64,000 bases of DNA from Sarocladium kiliense (Eukaryota > Ascomycota > Sordariomycetes > Hypocreales > Sarocladiaceae): positions 248,001-312,000 of the forward strand of contig JAUZTG010000020.1 of assembly GCA_030734395.1 (NCBI GenBank), in the 5' to 3' direction. A program made the translations under genes and the position numbers. The stretch's first letter is position 1. The number at the start of each line of letters is the position of its first letter. The notes under the pieces are model-generated. The model was not told where the DNA came from and searched no databases. It saw nothing but the letters and a program-made list of their open reading frames with translations. This document shows positions 10,637-22,379 of the stretch, one piece after another.

Positions 10637-12687
10637 CCGAAGTGTTCTTGTGACGTTGTGATAGGCGCTTTGCAGGCGATGCCTTTGTTTTGCGATTTCC
10701 ATCTCATATATCGTTTCTCATGTCGTCGAGGTTGAGTCGGCGGCCGATGCGGCTCTCGGTGGCTCGTCGGTGCCGCGTATGGTGCAAATTTTGGTGTGGA
10801 TGAGGGGGGTGATGATGATAATGACCGTCAGGGCGTTTTGTATCGTACACAACCGGCCTTTTTTAGGTCGTAAATGAAAGCACTCGTCGTTCCAAGTCGA
10901 TCTTCTTCCGTCGCACGCGATGAAATGTAGTTGGAAGAGGAGAAATGTCGTTCGGATTCCTGCTGTTCGCCTTGGTCTTGCGGCATCCTCGCCAGCCGAT
11001 GATTGCGTGATTGACGCTAGTCCCAAATAGGAACCCTAGCACGAAGTTGCGTACAGTGTTGCATACAGTGCGCGCACTGCTATCTACTGTATTGGTTGTC
11101 CCTCGGAAGGCCCTCTGGCTATGATACATTGCAATGACTACAATCATGATGCTATTGCGCTCCAAATGTCCGAAGGTGAGTGCAATTGACGGCATTGATA
11201 ATATTAACGAGTATGCACATCAATCAAATGACCGATAGTATCCACCAGGATACCGCTGCTATATTCATGGTCCCTATCTGCAGATCATAGTCATCTCCAG
11301 CTATTGTCGCTGTTCATCATCTGACGACGAGCCCGTTGGCCGAGACCTCCAGATCCTTGATGATATGCATGGCAGTGGTGTTCGATATACATGTACAGAC
11401 TTCTGGTGAAGACTGGGTACCATTGTCAGATCGGAAACACTGACAACAAGTTGACTCTCGGCTGGGTAGTCCATGTAGCCAGGAACCCTTACAAGCCGTG
11501 TAGTCATCTGGATCTGTGCCAATGTTCAGCTACTCACAGAAGTGTGGTCACGGCAGCCCGAAGCGTGGACTTGACAGCATGTGATGATTCATGGTACAGG
11601 CGAAAGCTAGAAAGTACCCGTCCATTCATTTCCATGGACGCCCACGGCTGGCTCGGCGATGCAGAAATGCAGCACCAGCTCACTTTGGCTGTCCCCGGCA
11701 CGGAAGAGCGATAACGGATCAGATGTTCACGAAAGCCTAGGCGAAGGTTCCAGCGTATGGCCAATAAGATGCAACAATATGCCAGGCCAGGTCCGGGCGT
11801 GGAAGCTCCAAGCGGGCTCTCCAACAAACCATACACCCTGAGCTCGACGTTCTCTCTAGTAGGACCAATCTGGGCATAAAAGTAGCTTAACTATGAGGAT
11901 CCCCTTGACAATAGGAGAATTTAGGCCAATGACCAGATCATCGTCCGCTTTGAGCTCTCACGCTTAAGTAAACCAGGCCGGTCCGATGATCCCTGATGCA
12001 GGACCCTTCTATGTCGCTGCGAATGAGCTTCGTCCCCGCGTACCGGCGCCATCCTCGCTGCCGCCAGGCGAGCCGAGGGATAATTGAAGACAATGCTAAG
12101 CAGAGTTTATTGAAGCAAGACTATGCAGGTGGCTATAGGACTTGAGGTTGGGTGGCAAAATGTCAAGGAACTCCTTATGTTGGACAAACATTTTCACAAT
12201 GCTCAGGACTGAGTCACAGTTCCTTTTAACAAGATGGACAGTCCGTTTCTGTATTCTTCTACAGAAAGGCCATTGACTTATCCTTGACCTGTGATAAGCA
12301 CCTATTGGATACGCGATGAGTTTAGGACTCGAGTGGTTCATACCCGGCAATTGTCGTAGGACGCCTTGCTCTAGCCAACTCCAACCAACCTTGGACCTAT
12401 CTACTGATCCTGGGTTTCGACTTGCTCAATATAAAGCAGGATCCATGAGAAAACTAAATTGCTTCTCACATCCTCCAAAGGTACAGGATTACGGTGCATT
12501 TGTGAGGATCACCGCCCAGGTCGCCATTCTCGCCGAGCTCCGGTCCGGTCCCGGGGCCGGGCATAACGCAATAACTATGAGGTAACATAAAGTGCGTACA
12601 ACCCCGAACAGACCCCGTGGGGAAATTCCCCTCCAAACCACCTTTTATTCTTTTCTGCAGTGTAAAACCTGTAATCAATTGCAGGTC
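10637..12687. other. 2.05 kb intergenic region
   Basis: No coding sequence is supported between CDO and the downstream MFS gene. All reading frames are short, lack family features and mostly lack ATG starts. The last 200 bases are GC-rich with several CCGG/CGG elements and a hyphenated palindrome at 12619-12631, and probably act as the MFS promoter. Confidence 0.5.
12619..12631. promoter_or_regulatory. Hyphenated palindrome GGGGAA-A-TTCCCC
   Basis: Perfect 6+6 bp dyad around a central A, 56 bp upstream of the MFS start codon at 12688. Its symmetry and position suggest a dimeric factor site; each half resembles a stress-element-like CCCC core. No function is shown by sequence alone. Confidence 0.3.
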
Positions 12688-14019
12688 ATGTCCGATTGCA
12701 CTGAGAACGCTTCAAGAAAATCCGCAAGTCAGGAAGAGCGTGACAATACCGTCCAACCAGTAGCTCTCGAGTCAGCCATCTCTCATACCGAAATCGAACG
12801 AGCTACCGATGTGGACAGCTTCCCCGATGGCGGTCTCACCGCATGGACTGTGCTAGTCGGGGCTTTCTTTTGCCTGTTCTCAACCTTTGGTCTTGGAAAC
12901 AGCGTCGGCGCCTTCCAAGCCTACTACGTCAACCATGCCCTCTCTGACTACTCCTCGTCTTCCATCTCTTGGATCATCAGCTTCATGTTATGGGTCCTCA
13001 ACTTCTTACCCATCTTCTGGGGGTTCGCCTTCGATCGTTACGGCCCGCGCTGGCTGCTTGTCGGTGGCACCATCACCTACATTTTTGGCATCATGATGAT
13101 CTCACTGTCCACCAAGTACTGGCATTTCTTCCTCGCACAGGGCCTCGTCTGCCCGATTGGCGGCAGCGCCGTCAACACTGCTTCCATGTCCTGTCTCGTG
13201 ACTTGGTTCTATCGCAAGAGGGGTCTTGTCTTTGGTATCATGATGGGAGGCTCATCCGTCGGGGGCATTGTCCTGCCCATCATGCTCCCTAAAATGGTCG
13301 ACTCTGTAGGCTTTCCCTGGGCTATCCGCGCTGTAGGCCTTCTCTTTCTGGTTGCCCTGCTCATCGCTTGCTGCACGGTTCGCTCTCGTCTAAAGCCAGA
13401 GACCAAGCCCATTGACCTCAGGGCCTATGTGCGTGGTGTCCGCGAACCAACTATGATGTCCACAGTTTTTGGCCTCTTTCTCATGTTCTGGGGCTTGTTC
13501 CTCCCATACAACTTTGTCATCCTTCAGGCCGCGGCCCAAGGCATGGACCAAAATCTCGTCATATATCTGCTGCCCATCATGCACTCCGTTGGCCTTGTTG
13601 GTCGGGTCATTCCGGGGCTTGTAGCGGATCGATTTGGCCGATTCAATGTCATGATCATAATTGCCATACTCACTGGCATTGCCTGCTTTGCTGTCTGGGT
13701 ACCTATCCGCAACAACGCTGGCGTCATTGCATTCACCGCCCTTTATGGTCTATGCTCATCCGGCCTCACGTCCATCGGACCAACGCTGATTGCCCAGATC
13801 TCAGATATCCGCGAGATTGGCGCTCGGACAGGAACTGCCTTCGCATTTCAGTCTTTTGGCCTATTGACGGGCAGCCCTATTGCAAGTGCCATTGTGGATG
13901 CACGTGGAGGCGACTATCTCGGCTTGCAACTCTTCTGCGGATTCTCGATTCTAGCATCTGGCTTTGCTTTCGGGTCGGCAAGATATGCACAAGTGGGCTT
14001 TAAATGGAAGAGAGTGTGA
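12688..14019 (+). CDS. MFS monocarboxylate-type transporter
   Basis: Single-exon gene of 443 residues with about twelve membrane segments. The opening FPDGGLTAWTVLVGAFF is the PDGG signature at the first helix of fungal monocarboxylate-porter (SLC16/MCH-like) MFS proteins. It is followed by YSSSSISWIISFMLW, a GRV..GLVADRFGR loop at about residues 308-320, and a GARTGTAFAFQSFGLLTGSPI block near the end, all typical of that group. The substrate cannot be read from sequence; many fungal members do not carry monocarboxylates. The start is the first ATG of the frame that retains the acidic N-terminal tail. A CAG just before the ATG (12681-12684) could end a leader intron. Confidence 0.85.
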   Translation: MSDCTENASRKSASQEERDNTVQPVALESAISHTEIERATDVDSFPDGGLTAWTVLVGAFFCLFSTFGLGNSVGAFQAYYVNHALSDYSSSSISWIISFMLWVLNFLPIFWGFAFDRYGPRWLLVGGTITYIFGIMMISLSTKYWHFFLAQGLVCPIGGSAVNTASMSCLVTWFYRKRGLVFGIMMGGSSVGGIVLPIMLPKMVDSVGFPWAIRAVGLLFLVALLIACCTVRSRLKPETKPIDLRAYVRGVREPTMMSTVFGLFLMFWGLFLPYNFVILQAAAQGMDQNLVIYLLPIMHSVGLVGRVIPGLVADRFGRFNVMIIIAILTGIACFAVWVPIRNNAGVIAFTALYGLCSSGLTSIGPTLIAQISDIREIGARTGTAFAFQSFGLLTGSPIASAIVDARGGDYLGLQLFCGFSILASGFAFGSARYAQVGFKWKRV

Positions 14020-17000
14020 GTTTTGGCTTCCATGGAGTATCTCATCAAAACCCTGAGAACTGGAGAGGATTTGCGTCTTGCAATATAGCGTTCAGTACGA
14101 CAGGGCGTCGAGCTCCGTCGATGGGTCACAAGCGAACCTGTTCTCTCCGCTCACTCACTGAACAAGCTCTTACAGCGCCCTTGGCTAGTCCACCGGAGCA
14201 TAGTGCTCGAGAAAATAGTCGAGTCAGGACGAGTGGGTTGAGTGCTACCCCAGGGCACAACTGCTCTCATTGTTGCAGAAAAAGACCAACTTCGGAAAAG
14301 GTCAAGAGATCCCTTGAGGCAATGCCTTGAGCAAGTTGATCTGTGGACACACAAACTTCTAGATCCTACACGGGACCGTAGTACTAAGTTGCGAATCTAT
14401 TCTCTGAATATTATCTCTGTGCTTATGCTGTTGACACTTCCCATAGTTAGTCCTCATCATCGCCGGCTTAGCCAAGGAACAAAGAAGGAGTTTCTCGATA
14501 GCCGAATCATGCACTCAAATCGAACAGTAGGGAATAGGAGGACTTCAGCAGTCATCGAGTACGTCAAGTGAAGACAACTTTCGGCATACCGATCCACACC
14601 AGCTGAGGACATTCTCGTTGAGACATTCAGCCCCCTAATGTAAGATTCCCAGAGACAATATGTCATTGGATGCTCTCTATGAGACATGGGCTCGCTCCTA
14701 GCCAGTTGGCCCGCGCACCTCTCCGCTCGAGCCTTGCGAGAGTCAGTCAGATGGGCAAGACACGATGGACATTTTGTTGAATCTTCAGTACTTTCAGCCT
14801 TAGTAGCGAATTGTCTCTCAATCCGTGAGGCGGACTCCGCAATACGTGCTCAGCTCGTATAGGCTTGCGAGACATAGAAGGGTAGCCCAAAGCCGGATAG
14901 GATGAACACCTTCGGATAATAGACACGCGCTTAGCTGGCGAAAGTTGTCTCCAAGCCGATGACAATTGTGCCAAAGATCAACAAGAGGTTCGACAACTGT
15001 GTTTCCCGAAGCCACATCGTTGTACATGGTCCTATCGGGCGATCAAACAAAAGGGGAGATGAGCCATGCCTATTTGCGGAAGAAAGCGGTCGGTAAAGGT
15101 CGAAGCGCTGTGCAAACTTCGAAGGGCCGTGCGCGTTGCCAGTGCGGTGGTCTTAGCCGCTGACTCGTCGTTATCTCGCGGAAAGAAGCAAAGGAAGACG
15201 TAATGAGTATAGCGACGCGTTCAAACTGCTCCTGTCAGTTCTCTTGCGCGTGACACTGGGAAGTTAGTGCTTCTGCCAGTGCAGGGAGGCCCAGAGAGAC
15301 CCTCTGCCATGACTGGGTCTGGTCCTTCTGGGTGGATGCTGCTCGTGGTCAGCCAGGCTGGAATGCGGCAAAGAGTGGAGGATGGGGGAGGTAAAGGCAA
15401 AGACAATTGACACAGCACCACGTGGATGTGATCGAGACAGCTCACAATTGAGTCAGCATCAGCATCAAGAACAGCATTGAACTGGAAGAGTCTGAGACGT
15501 TCCAGCAGATCTCTCGGATCTGTTTCATCGAAGGCAACCAGACACACGGCAGTTGGTAGAAATGTTATGCGCCCACACAACCAAGATAGCCAGACGAGAA
15601 GCCAAGCAACCGTCACTGGGAGCTCGTGCACTGTAGCAAGCAAACGCACACCACTCTGCCCTTGCAGCGCAGCGTCACACCCATGCACCACCCATGCTGC
15701 ATCGGCCGTCGACCCCTGTCTCCCCAAGATTAAACCGCCCAGCTCCCGTAGCGTTAGAATGTACCCTTTGAGTGTGACTCCAGCCAAAAGGTACTCTCAT
15801 CTCCGAACCACACCCTTGTCGGTGCCCATTTCCCGACGGTGTCCACCAGAACCACCATCTGGGCCTTGCTGCAACCTCACCTCGTCTTTTGCTGCCCCCC
15901 CAGACCAGATGCCCAGCAGCCAGTGGCCTAGACAGAGGCGCCCAAACATCCACCACCAAGCACAAGCCCCCTCATCAATGGCCATCACCACATCCCCTGG
16001 TCCCTTCAACCTCACCTCACCTCGTCTTTCCGGTCCGCGACGCCAGCGCCGTCGTCTCACTCCCCTACTATCCTACCTGGACCTAGGCCCTGTCGTCCCT
16101 TCGCCAGCCTGCTCGTAATATTATCGCGCCATTGACCAGGCTTCTTCTCTCTCTCGCTCCACCAAAGCCGTCTTCCTCCTCGTCCTCCTCCTTGTAGTCG
16201 TCCACCCCCCGGTTGCTGGGCCTCTCTTTTCCGGAGCCACTCCCACCACACAGTGCCAGCCAGCCGATACGCGCGCGCCTTCTCTCTTCTCTCTCTCCTC
16301 TTCCTCTTCTCTTTCTCTCCTCAGCCGTGCCCGCCCTACCGCTTCGTCGAAGTCCTGGCTCAGCTGGCGCCCTGCTTCACGCACAGCTCCTTCTCGCCCA
16401 AGTCGAGCTATCGCCAAGGTCAGGAGCGAACGAGACTTCGCTCCTGCCTCGTCTGTGTTGCTCATCGACGACGCCCGGCTCCTTAATAATCTCTTAATCA
16501 CGCAATTGACCTCAAGACGCTCTTTCCTCGACCTGGTTCAAGGCACCTGCTGCCTACCTTTGTCGACCACGATTCCAACACCTGGACTCAAACTTCGCCT
16601 TTCTCCTTCTCGACTTTCGCTTATTCGCTACTCGATTTCTCTGCCCTGCTCCGCAAAGCAAGCTACTTAGCAACCGTCGTTCGCTTTTCCTCGTCTACGT
16701 CCTTACCCGATCATTTCGATTCACGCCATTCGGCATTTCTGTTGACGAATCTCACCGACAAGTGTCAAGTTTTGGTTACGACTATCGCTGCCATCACCAA
16801 CCACTCGTCGCTCGTTTCGCCTGTCGTTCCTGGCCCTGCACGGCCCGCCCTGATTCGAAGTCTGTCTTGCATCAAGCCGCCAACTTCTGCAAACCGTCTA
16901 GCAAGGCGTATAGGTAAACACAAGACGATTCACTGCATCCCGACGATCATGAACTCGAAGTCATCGCTCTAGCCAAGATTTATTTGCGCTCGTATCGTCT

Positions 17001-17021
17001 GCGCAGGCTCCGACACTCAGC
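14020..17021. other. 3.0 kb intergenic region with long CT-rich leader
   Basis: No protein-coding gene is supported. The first 1.7 kb is unremarkable. From about 15.8 kb the + strand becomes strongly C/T-rich, with a near-pure CT tract at about 16281-16330 ending in CTCAGC. This suggests a long 5' leader, perhaps with a leader intron, for the SH3 membrane-protein gene starting at 17022. A 188-codon open frame on the minus strand (15221-15787) lacks an ATG start and any family resemblance. Confidence 0.45.
16949..16972 (+). promoter_or_regulatory. Short uORF upstream of the SH3-protein gene
   Basis: An ATG at 16949 opens a seven-codon frame (MNSKSSL) that stops 49 nt before the main start at 17022. 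If the leader extends upstream, ribosomes would meet this frame first. It could lower or condition translation of the main ORF. Confidence 0.4.
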
Positions 17022-18921
17022 ATGTCGTTCCCAACATCAGCATCAGCCGGTCGGACGGCGCCATCGCGCCACGGGAAACGGTCCGTCCGCAAGTTTGGAG
17101 TAGTGACACTGGCAGCAATGACACCTTCATTAGTTGCTGCACAGTCTAATGATGCATGTATTTCATTGCGAGGCTCGACAGCATGCCCTGCTTTTGAATC
17201 GGCCTCTATCTCGATCAACGAGACTTTGTTCGGCAACTTGTGCGTACCAATGCTCCTCATCCAACCTTGATCTTTCGCTGACCTTGACAAGCCCTTTCCT
17301 ACAATTCGTTTCTGATCGGGAATCATTTGATACCCAATTAACCACTTATGTTCGGACCAATTATGTTCGTGAAAAGTACGTGGCTCTAGATCACACTGCT
17401 TCCTGGCTATGTGTAACTGACGGGTTTAGGTATGGCTCACTGTTTGGCTGTGGGGGCGTGAACTTTCAAGATACGAGCGATATGTATGCTCGCTTCACGA
17501 CGACGGTTTTGTGCAACTCGCTAGTCCAGAACGCTGTCCAGGATTGTGGTCTGTCTCAGCAAGAAGCCGAACCGCTCTGTGCCGATACTTGCGCAGAATT
17601 TGCCCGTAGCGAAGCCTTTATCACCTCAGACAACGACCTTTGCTCAAGTCCTGCCAACAACCTCAACGACCTGATCCGAGCTGATTTCACTAATTGTGCC
17701 CTGCCCGAGGCCGCGCTTTCAGGATCAACATGCATCTCTGGAATCGCTAACGAGCCGGAGAATTGCGGCTATGGCAACAGCACAACCGGGTTCTGCTCGT
17801 ACTGTGCTGCCGGTGGCATCAACTCGACCGATACTTGCTGCTACAACGCGCAGGCGGAGGAGCGCTGTCAAGGAGTCGAGCTTCCCACCATTGCTCAGAC
17901 CATGACTTTCGACACACCAACCGCGACGGGGACTGGATCGCCATCGAGTACAGCATCAAGCGGCGCCGACGACGACGAGGATGACGGCGGCGGTGGTGGC
18001 TTGAGTGGAGGTGCCATTGCAGGCATCGTCGTGGGAAGTCTTGTCGCTGTGGCCCTCCTCGCTCTCCTCCTGTTCTTCTGTCTTAGAAGGCGAAGACGGG
18101 GAGGGTCAACGAAGGGCAGCATCTTCAATCAGCCCTCTCCTGCTCGCAAGGGGGCCTCGATGTCAATGACTCAGAGCGCGCCGCAAGGATACGAGGTACT
18201 TCCGGGTGGCCGAATTGCGCGAATGTCTGCTCTAGAGGGCCACTCCGGCGAATCTCCATCCCGAGACCATCATCATGCCGGCCTGGCTGCAGGAGCTCTG
18301 GGGGCTGGAGCAGGCTATATGGCTGGACGGCGTAAAAATGATACTCAATCGTCCTCAAGCGACTTTGGCGACAGCCCAGCGTCAGACGGCCGCGCAGGCG
18401 TCTTGCGAGCCCCGCCAGCTGCCCTTAAGAGGGACGGTTCCCTTTCGAGTGGTTCTGTACTTGGAAGCTCGGTGCCGCAGTCTCCGACCAGTGCCGGCTT
18501 CTCTTCACCGCAAGGCCTCGCCAGCCAACAATCAGAACAACTTCCGTTCTTCAAGGATTACTATTCTTCGGATGACATTCACCCAGGCGATCGCGTGGCT
18601 GTCTTGTGGGCATACCAACCTCGCGCCGCGGATGAATTCACGTTGGAGAGAGCGGACATGCTCAAGGTGGTTGGCATTTGGGATGACGGCTGGGCCACGG
18701 GCATTCTGCTCAATGAGAGAGCTGAAGAATGGGAAGCACGTCGACAAGCACAACGGGACAGCGGTGTGTCCAACACATCCGGTCGCCGTGACAGCTCACC
18801 AGCCGCCTCCGGGGAGATCAAGGCCTTCCCGTTGGTATGCGTCTGCTTGCCGGAGCACTGGAGGAAAACAATCGAAGGAGACGGCTCAACAGAGAGTGGC
18901 TCTGGGCCCGTTATTCCGTGA
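17022..18921 (+). CDS. Single-pass membrane protein with C-terminal SH3 domain
   Basis: Three exons (17022-17239, 17292-17375, 17430-18921) give 597 residues. A signal peptide-like hydrophobic stretch lies near residues 24-40. A cysteine-rich ectodomain with several NxT/NxS sites follows (FGNFPFLQFVSD and VREKYGSLFGCGG are restored at the junctions). Next come a Ser/Thr and acidic/glycine linker, one membrane helix (GGAIAGIVVGSLVAVALLAL) and an RRRRRGG stop-transfer. The long cytosolic tail ends in an SH3 domain (RVAVLWAYQPRAADEFTLERADML, then GIWDDGWATGIL). The layout resembles Fus1-like or other SH3 membrane proteins of filamentous fungi that work at the cell surface in polarity or fusion. 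The exact role is an inference. Introns are 52 and 54 bp. Confidence 0.85.
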
Positions 18922-19674
18922 ACCCCTTGACGATGTCTATACCCCTGAATACGGTCTCATGATTGGCTTGTGGCGTTCTTTGGTCTTCCGACTTGGCATG
19001 TGGACACAGTATATACGGGACATCATCATCATCTGGCTCCCTACTATACCTCCTGACTGTCTCGTTCACCATTCTTTTTCTATCTTCCCTTTACTTCATT
19101 TTGCTTCGATTCCCTTCAACATTGCATCACGCGTAAGAAGCGAATGGTGTTGTGGCTTCAGAGGTTCTTGTGCTGCGTCTCATCTCGCCTGTCTCTCGGC
19201 TAGAAGATGAATTCGATACCACGTTAATGATAATCAAGCACTTTGGCGGCGCGTGTGTCTCACAGTCGTGACTGTTTCGGACTTGTAACAGGTCCTTCTT
19301 CCTCCTCTATCCATCCCATGAGACTGGTTCAACTCATCCGTGATATTGTATACCTGTGCCTTCGCCATCCCTATCATTTTAAAAACCCAAAACATGTGCC
19401 TTGCTCCAAAGACTCATGTATGGGCAACAGGTGCTTTTGGGAAGCTTTACGCATCGGGATGTTTCAAAGTACGTGATGTCAGGCAGGCAAGCTTGGGGTG
19501 TCGCACGCCCGGTCGAGCGCGGGGCACTGGAGGCGATGGAGGGGCAACCCCGATTAACAAACCTCTTCACCGTAGCTTGGCCACAATCAGGAACCAACCC
19601 GTCAATCCATCATTTCAGACACCTAATCTGTTCAAGAGAAACAAACACCAAAGCAGGAGTGTCTGCACATTCAA
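18922..19674. other. Intergenic region
   Basis: This 753 bp stretch between two same-strand genes has no supported ORF. It holds the 3' flank of the SH3-protein gene and the DcpS promoter. Open frames here are extensions of neighbouring reading frames without ATG support. Confidence 0.5.
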
Positions 19675-20777
19675 ATGGCGGAAGCAAAGGCGAACGCGGA
19701 GGCCCTGGTGCCAAAGTTCAAGCTTGAGCGAGTGCTCAATCACGGTAAGATCATACCCTCTTCATGACCAACGCGGCAGCGTTCAAACCCTCAAGATCCC
19801 AATTGCGAGTCTCTTATTGGATTCTGATTTCTCAATGTGGTGCAGATCAAGCTGGACGCCGTACGAGTCTGTATGGCTCTATCGATGAAAAGCCCGCTCT
19901 TCTTATCCTCGAGAGAGCGCCGTTCCCTAATGAGGATGCCTACCTCGCAGGCGTGCCATCAACACTCTCCCGTCTGCGAAATTTGGGGGCGAATGACATC
20001 TACGCTTGGTTTATGGCTCGGACAGGACCCCAGGAGGCAGATGCAGCAGCACCTACTGCCACGGACGACCAAGGCTCGGCATTCTTCCCGGATCTGAAGA
20101 TCAATCTTATCTACCCATGCACAGAGACACACGTCAAAAAGTATAGTAAGCAAGGCGTGAGGCATGTTCTGGAGACACCCGAGATCTACAGGGAGAGCAT
20201 CAGGCCGTACATGCAGCGCAAGCGAGAGGAAGGAAGACTGAATTGGGTATTTAACATTATCGAAGGCAGGAAGGAGGTTGAGGATGTTATCTACAGAACG
20301 AAACTTGGGGAGTGCGGAGATGAAGGATTCCTGCTGTTGCCAGACCTGAATTGGGACCGGGAGACCCTCGAGGCCCTTCATTTGCTCGCTATCGTGGAGA
20401 GGCGGGATATCTGGTCTCTGCGGGACCTGAAGAAGAAACACATCCCATGGCTGCGACACATGAAGCAGAAGCTGGTGGATGCGACGACGAAGACGTATCC
20501 AAGCATCGAGGCAGACCAGCTGAAGCTGTACGTGCATTACCAGCCGACGTACTACCACTTCCACGTCCATATCGTGCACGTCGCGCTCGAGGCTGGCGCA
20601 ACCCAGGCAACAGGAAAGGCTGTTGGGTGGGATTCAATCGTGGAGACACTGGAGGTGATGGACGGCAGTGCGGACGTCGGCATGGAGCGCTTGAGTATGG
20701 GGTATACACTCGGAGAGGAGAGCGAGCTCTGGAAGGATATTTACCAGCCGCTGAAGAAGGCTGCTAGTGGTATTTGA
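19675..20777 (+). CDS. DCS1: Scavenger mRNA decapping enzyme DcpS
   Basis: DcpS hydrolyses the m7GpppN cap left after 3'-to-5' mRNA decay and thereby recycles cap nucleotides. Two exons (19675-19744, 19846-20777; intron 101 bp) give 333 residues, the usual size. The junction gives FKLERVLNHDQAGRRTSLYG, matching the N-terminal swapped domain. The C-terminal HIT domain has YYHFHVHIVHVALEAG at about residues 258-273, containing the histidine triad HxHxH. The conserved GFLLLPDLNWD block precedes it. Its stop lies only 14 bp from the stop of the opposing GILT-like gene, so the 3' UTRs must overlap. The yeast name DCS1 is used for the family. Confidence 0.94.
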
Positions 20778-20791
20778 GCTATGGTTGGAGT

Positions 20792-21650
20792 TTAGAGGGA
20801 GCGGTAGAGCTTTTCGACTTGGATGACAAGATCGTTGACGCCAGGTCCGTGGGGACAGTCGGTCCACTCGCCGTCGTCACGGATGCAATAGATTTCGTTG
20901 TTGAGGCGGATGGTGCAGCTCTTCGTTACGTTGGCCTGTCAAACATCAAGTTAGCTACAGTCTCCCCGTAGAGCTAGAAAAGCAAAATCGTTGCAAGTAG
21001 ACTAACGTCAATGGTCCTCTGCACGCTGTCTCTGAGCATCGACATGCCGTGCGCGCCGTCGTCCCTTGTGGCACACTCGTTAAGCGCATCAAAGTCAAGA
21101 GCGTGCTCAAGCGCACAGTCTTCGACCAGCGTTCGCTCGGGGATATGATGGTAGTCCTTCGTGAGGCACATGACGAAGCCAAGGCTGGTCTTGGGGTCGG
21201 GGTAGAGCTCGCGAGCGCAGAGCTCAAGGATGTTGCCGAGGCATTCCGAAGGACCGTGCTTGCAGTCTACGCCGTCGTTGGCAGCTGGGTGGCCGATGTA
21301 GGAGAGGGTGAAGGAGACTTTGTCGTGAACCTTCTGCATGGCCGGGAGGATGAGTTGACGAAGAGCATCCTGTTATTTGTAAACTGTCAGTATGCGCTAC
21401 ATCTCGGGAAATGGCTAAGTGTGTGTCGTACCCGAGTGTCTGGACATTTGCTCATGATGTGCGCTTCCAACGGCACCAGTCCCTTTGTCGATGATTTGAT
21501 GACATCCTGCTCGTTCGAGAGACCGAATCCCGGCGTCAAGGAACTGATGGCCAAAGGCTGAACTGTGAAAAACCGCCACTGGGAGAGGGAATAGAGGCCG
21601 ACAAGTACAAGAAGGACGGCAGCGATGGCACGTGTTCGACGAGGTGCCAT
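20792..21650 (-). CDS. GILT-family thiol reductase-like protein
   Basis: Three exons (21650-21432, 21369-21007, 20935-20792; introns 62 and 71 bp) give 241 residues. An N-terminal membrane anchor or signal lies at about residues 8-23. The GILT signature CxHGx2ECx2Nx4C is fully present at about 109-124 (CKHGPSECLGNILELC). GILT proteins reduce disulfides in the endomembrane lumen using a CxxC-type pair. Here the active-site region reads EAHIMSKCPDTRDALRQL: C69 is present, but the position where I expect a second cysteine is not cysteine. This could be a redox-altered member, or fungal members may use a different pair. The gene diverges from the hexokinase-like gene and converges on DcpS. Confidence 0.85.
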
Positions 21651-22379
21651 ATCTACACGACGACTGGTTGCATAAGTCTGATGCAGGGCTGTGTCAGATA
21701 CGAGGTGTGTCAGCTTCTCATCCATGATGACAGCTGTGTTGTTTGGTTGCGACGGGACGCAGCCGATGGTGTGGTTGAATGTAGTCTGGCGCGGCTCCGC
21801 GAGCAACGAAGCCTCGATGATGCGACCTTGCCTGAATACAGTCGCTTATCAGATAACGAGTCCTTGTGGTGGTGGTGGATCGCCCGGGGGAACGGACGGG
21901 AGAGGCGCCCAGCGGGTGTCAGCACCCAAGATCTGAATGCAGAGGGCGGGCGCTCAGCGTTTGAGGGGCCGCAGAAGCGCCGGGCCTGACAAGCGTACTG
22001 TGGTCAGTGGGTTGACGGGAGGTGGCCGCGTGGGCTCAGCCTCTGAGGGGCAGTGAGGGGGGAGAGCACTGTAGCGTGGGCCGTTAGTGGGGTGCCAACA
22101 GCCCAACGTGGACTTGAATCCCCTGTGCCTGGCAGGTGCAGCGTGCATCTGGTAGTGGCCGTCGTCATCTCAATGCCGGCAGCTGCTGCAAGCGGCCACT
22201 TAGGTGGGAGGCGGACGCCATCACCACCAACCAACACTGCAACCTCAGATGGTGCTCGTGACTGAATCACGCCCCTTATTTTCTTCCTTTTCTTCGCCAG
22301 CATTGTATATCATGTTTCAGCCGTGAACTTTCTCTCCTTATGCTTCCTCTTCCGCCAACCCTTCTGGCTTCTCGTCCTT
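21651..22379. promoter_or_regulatory. Divergent GILT/hexokinase-like promoter region
   Basis: These 729 bp between divergent start codons have no supported ORF. They are GC-rich, with a GTGGTGGTGG run near 21866. No named site is recognised. Confidence 0.45.

Noticed and set aside
10718..11026. 102-codon minus-strand frame downstream of CDO
   Set aside because: Non-ATG start, low-complexity isoleucine run from a GATGATG repeat, and no homolog that I recognise.
15221..15787. 188-codon open frame on the minus strand
   Set aside because: It has no ATG at its start, no family resemblance and no flanking splice pattern, and lies in the C/T-rich leader region, where long chance frames are common.
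16121..16501. Arg/Glu-rich minus-strand frame
   Set aside because: An artefact of the C/T-rich leader of the SH3-protein gene, which reads as AGA/GAG codons in reverse.
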